This document shows positions 62,635 through 64,000 of a stretch of 64,000 bases of DNA, in pieces; positions within the stretch are counted from its first letter, which is position 1; each line of letters begins with the position of its first letter. The notes under the pieces are model-generated. The model did no database searches and was not told the DNA's origin. It saw nothing but the letters and a program-made list of their open reading frames with translations. The DNA is from Chitinophaga sp. GbtcB8 (lineage in GTDB: Bacteria; Bacteroidota; Bacteroidia; Chitinophagales; Chitinophagaceae). The position numbers and the translations under genes were made by a program. The stretch spans positions 496,001 to 560,000 of the forward strand of contig NZ_JAGXJN010000001.1 in the NCBI RefSeq assembly GCF_019091455.1, read 5' to 3'.

Positions 62635-64000
62635 ATGATACATTTTGATCTTCCAAAGGAGAAATCCTCCATCATCAAGGTAATAGGCATTGGTGGTGGT
62701 GGAAGCAATGCGGTGAACCACATGTTCAACCAACGCATTGAGGGGGTGAATTTTATTATCTGCAATACCGATGCGCAGGCAATCGCGAATAGCCCCGTTC
62801 CAAATAAAGTGCAGTTAGGACCGCACTTAACACAAGGACTGGGCGCTGGCGCCAATCCTAAGATCGGTGAGCAGGCAACGGAGGAATCCTTTGAAGAGCT
62901 CAAAAAGATACTGGAGGTAAATACCAAGATGGCCTTTATTACGGCAGGCATGGGCGGCGGCACCGGTACCGGTGGAGCGCCTATTATTGCGCGTATCTGT
63001 AAGGAACTGGGTATTTTAACCGTAGGTATTGTAACCACTCCCTTCTCCTATGAAGGGAAGAAACGTATGATGCAGGCAGATGAGGGTGTAAACCGCCTGA
63101 AAGATTACGTGGATACGCTGCTGATCATTTCCAATGATAAGCTGCGCCAGAAATACGGCGATCTTAAATTCAAGGCTGCTTTTGAAAAAGCAGATAATGT
63201 ACTGGCCACGGCTGCCAAATGTATCACAGATGTGATCAACAGCACCGGCCAGATAAACGTGGACTTTGCGGACGTATGCACCGTAATGCGTAACGGCGGC
63301 GTAGCCATACTGGGCGCTGCTACCGCAGAAGGTGAAAGCCGCGCGCAAAGGGCCATTGAAGAAGCCTTAACTTCTCCGTTGCTGAATGATAACGACATCA
63401 GCGGCGCTAAATGGATCCTGATCAACATTTCATCCGCCGAAGGCGAATTCGAGCACACGCTGGATGAAATGGATACCATACAGGCTTATGTACAAAGCAT
63501 GGCCGGTGAGGATTGTGATGTGATCTTAGGTGTGGGCTACGATCAAACCCTGGAACGAAAATTAGGTGTAACCATTATTGCCACCGGTTTTGAGCAGAAG
63601 CCTATACAGCGCCTGCCCATGAACCCGGAAGCTGAAATTAAAGCAGCGGAGCCTAAAATTGTAATGCAGCTGGGACAGGATGGTGATGAAAAGAAAATGA
63701 CCAATCCCAAAGGCCAGGGCGACCTGTTTGTGGAACCCACAGACCATATGGCGCCCCGGCTGGTAGAACCGGTAGTAACACACCCGCAGCAGGCAGCCAA
63801 TTATACACCGCCGCCCGCTCCGGAAAAACAGAATTTTGTATTAAACATTGAGCCTGACCCGGATTATGTACCGCCGGTAATACCCGCACAGCCGGCGCCA
63901 CCGGCCAGCAACAATACCGGTGCAGGAATTAACGTTATACGTCAGCAAACACCGCCGCCGGCCACCTTCATTCATATAGAACCGCTGAGCAATACGCCGC
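62635..64000 (+). CDS. ftsZ: Division tubulin homologue FtsZ, C-terminus cut by window edge
   Basis: FtsZ forms the division ring. The first 455 codons are visible. The GTPase domain covers about residues 1-330: GIGGGGSNAVNHM, ICNTDAQAI, the tubulin signature GMGGGTGTGGAP and the T7-loop region FADVCTVMRNGG. The domain is followed by a long Pro-rich linker (TPPPAPEKQNF, PPVIPAQPAPPASNN). The conserved C-terminal peptide that binds FtsA lies beyond the edge. The ATG at 62635 gives a normal start (MIHFDLPKEKSSIIKVIG). Confidence 0.95.
   Translation, partial: MIHFDLPKEKSSIIKVIGIGGGGSNAVNHMFNQRIEGVNFIICNTDAQAIANSPVPNKVQLGPHLTQGLGAGANPKIGEQATEESFEELKKILEVNTKMAFITAGMGGGTGTGGAPIIARICKELGILTVGIVTTPFSYEGKKRMMQADEGVNRLKDYVDTLLIISNDKLRQKYGDLKFKAAFEKADNVLATAAKCITDVINSTGQINVDFADVCTVMRNGGVAILGAATAEGESRAQRAIEEALTSPLLNDNDISGAKWILINISSAEGEFEHTLDEMDTIQAYVQSMAGEDCDVILGVGYDQTLERKLGVTIIATGFEQKPIQRLPMNPEAEIKAAEPKIVMQLGQDGDEKKMTNPKGQGDLFVEPTDHMAPRLVEPVVTHPQQAANYTPPPAPEKQNFVLNIEPDPDYVPPVIPAQPAPPASNNTGAGINVIRQQTPPPATFIHIEPLSNTP

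Overview
The window reads as a chromosome segment of a Bacteroidota bacterium, most like the Chitinophagaceae. The evidence is the type IX secretion (T9SS) and gliding genes (sprA, two cargo proteins with the gliding-associated C-terminal sorting domain, a PorE-like OmpA protein, a DUF4835/PorD-like protein). Menaquinone is made by the futalosine route (mqnB, mqnD). Promoters carry the Bacteroidota -7 element TAnnTTTG, and Shine-Dalgarno sites are nearly absent. No tRNA, rRNA, CRISPR array, prophage or insertion sequence was seen. Most genes are housekeeping genes.

Layout. 1-11050: a partial Xaa-Pro aminopeptidase, pckA, a 640-bp non-coding region with a decaying tandem hairpin repeat, folD, queE, a PorE-like protein, an acid phosphatase lipoprotein, dprA and guaB. 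11050-21250: lnt coupled to an alpha/beta hydrolase, two paralogous T9SS cargo proteins, an SDR dehydrogenase, a 53-codon small ORF and mqo. 21250-29300: the giant T9SS translocon gene sprA, downstream of ruvA on the minus strand. 29290-38750: fabH, a tandem pair of TPR sensor histidine kinases (one with a ruined ATP-binding domain), a NUDIX-type regulator, two GNAT acetyltransferases, fabD, folE and queD. 38800-47080: mqnB-mqnD, a class IV aminotransferase, a 3-oxoacid CoA-transferase pair, DUF4296, DUF4835/PorD-like, coaBC, rpoZ and bamD. 47790-64000: the division and cell wall cluster in order mraZ, rsmH, ftsL, ftsI, murE, mraY, murD, ftsW, murG, murC, ftsQ, ftsA, ftsZ (ftsZ cut by the right edge). 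murF and ddl are not in the cluster.

How the genes work together. FolE, QueD and QueE are the first three steps from GTP to 7-carboxy-7-deazaguanine, and FolE also feeds folate along with FolD. SprA, the PorE-like and PorD-like proteins and the two cargo proteins belong to one secretion pathway. The mur and fts genes build peptidoglycan precursors and the divisome under a MraZ-type operator.

The most unusual feature is in the gaps between genes. Nearly every larger intergenic gap, and a few gene ends, holds a short array of degenerate 7- or 8-base words. Each array uses one dominant word, and the arrays often occur as inverted pairs around the gap. About ten word families are visible and several recur at unlinked loci. 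One array has become the hydrophobic core of a signal peptide. Other points of interest are a probable pseudo-histidine kinase beside its intact paralogue, structured non-coding DNA after pckA, a hairpin at the 5' end of guaB mRNA, a leaderless folD start, and a period-10 MraZ operator with a 10-codon upstream ORF.
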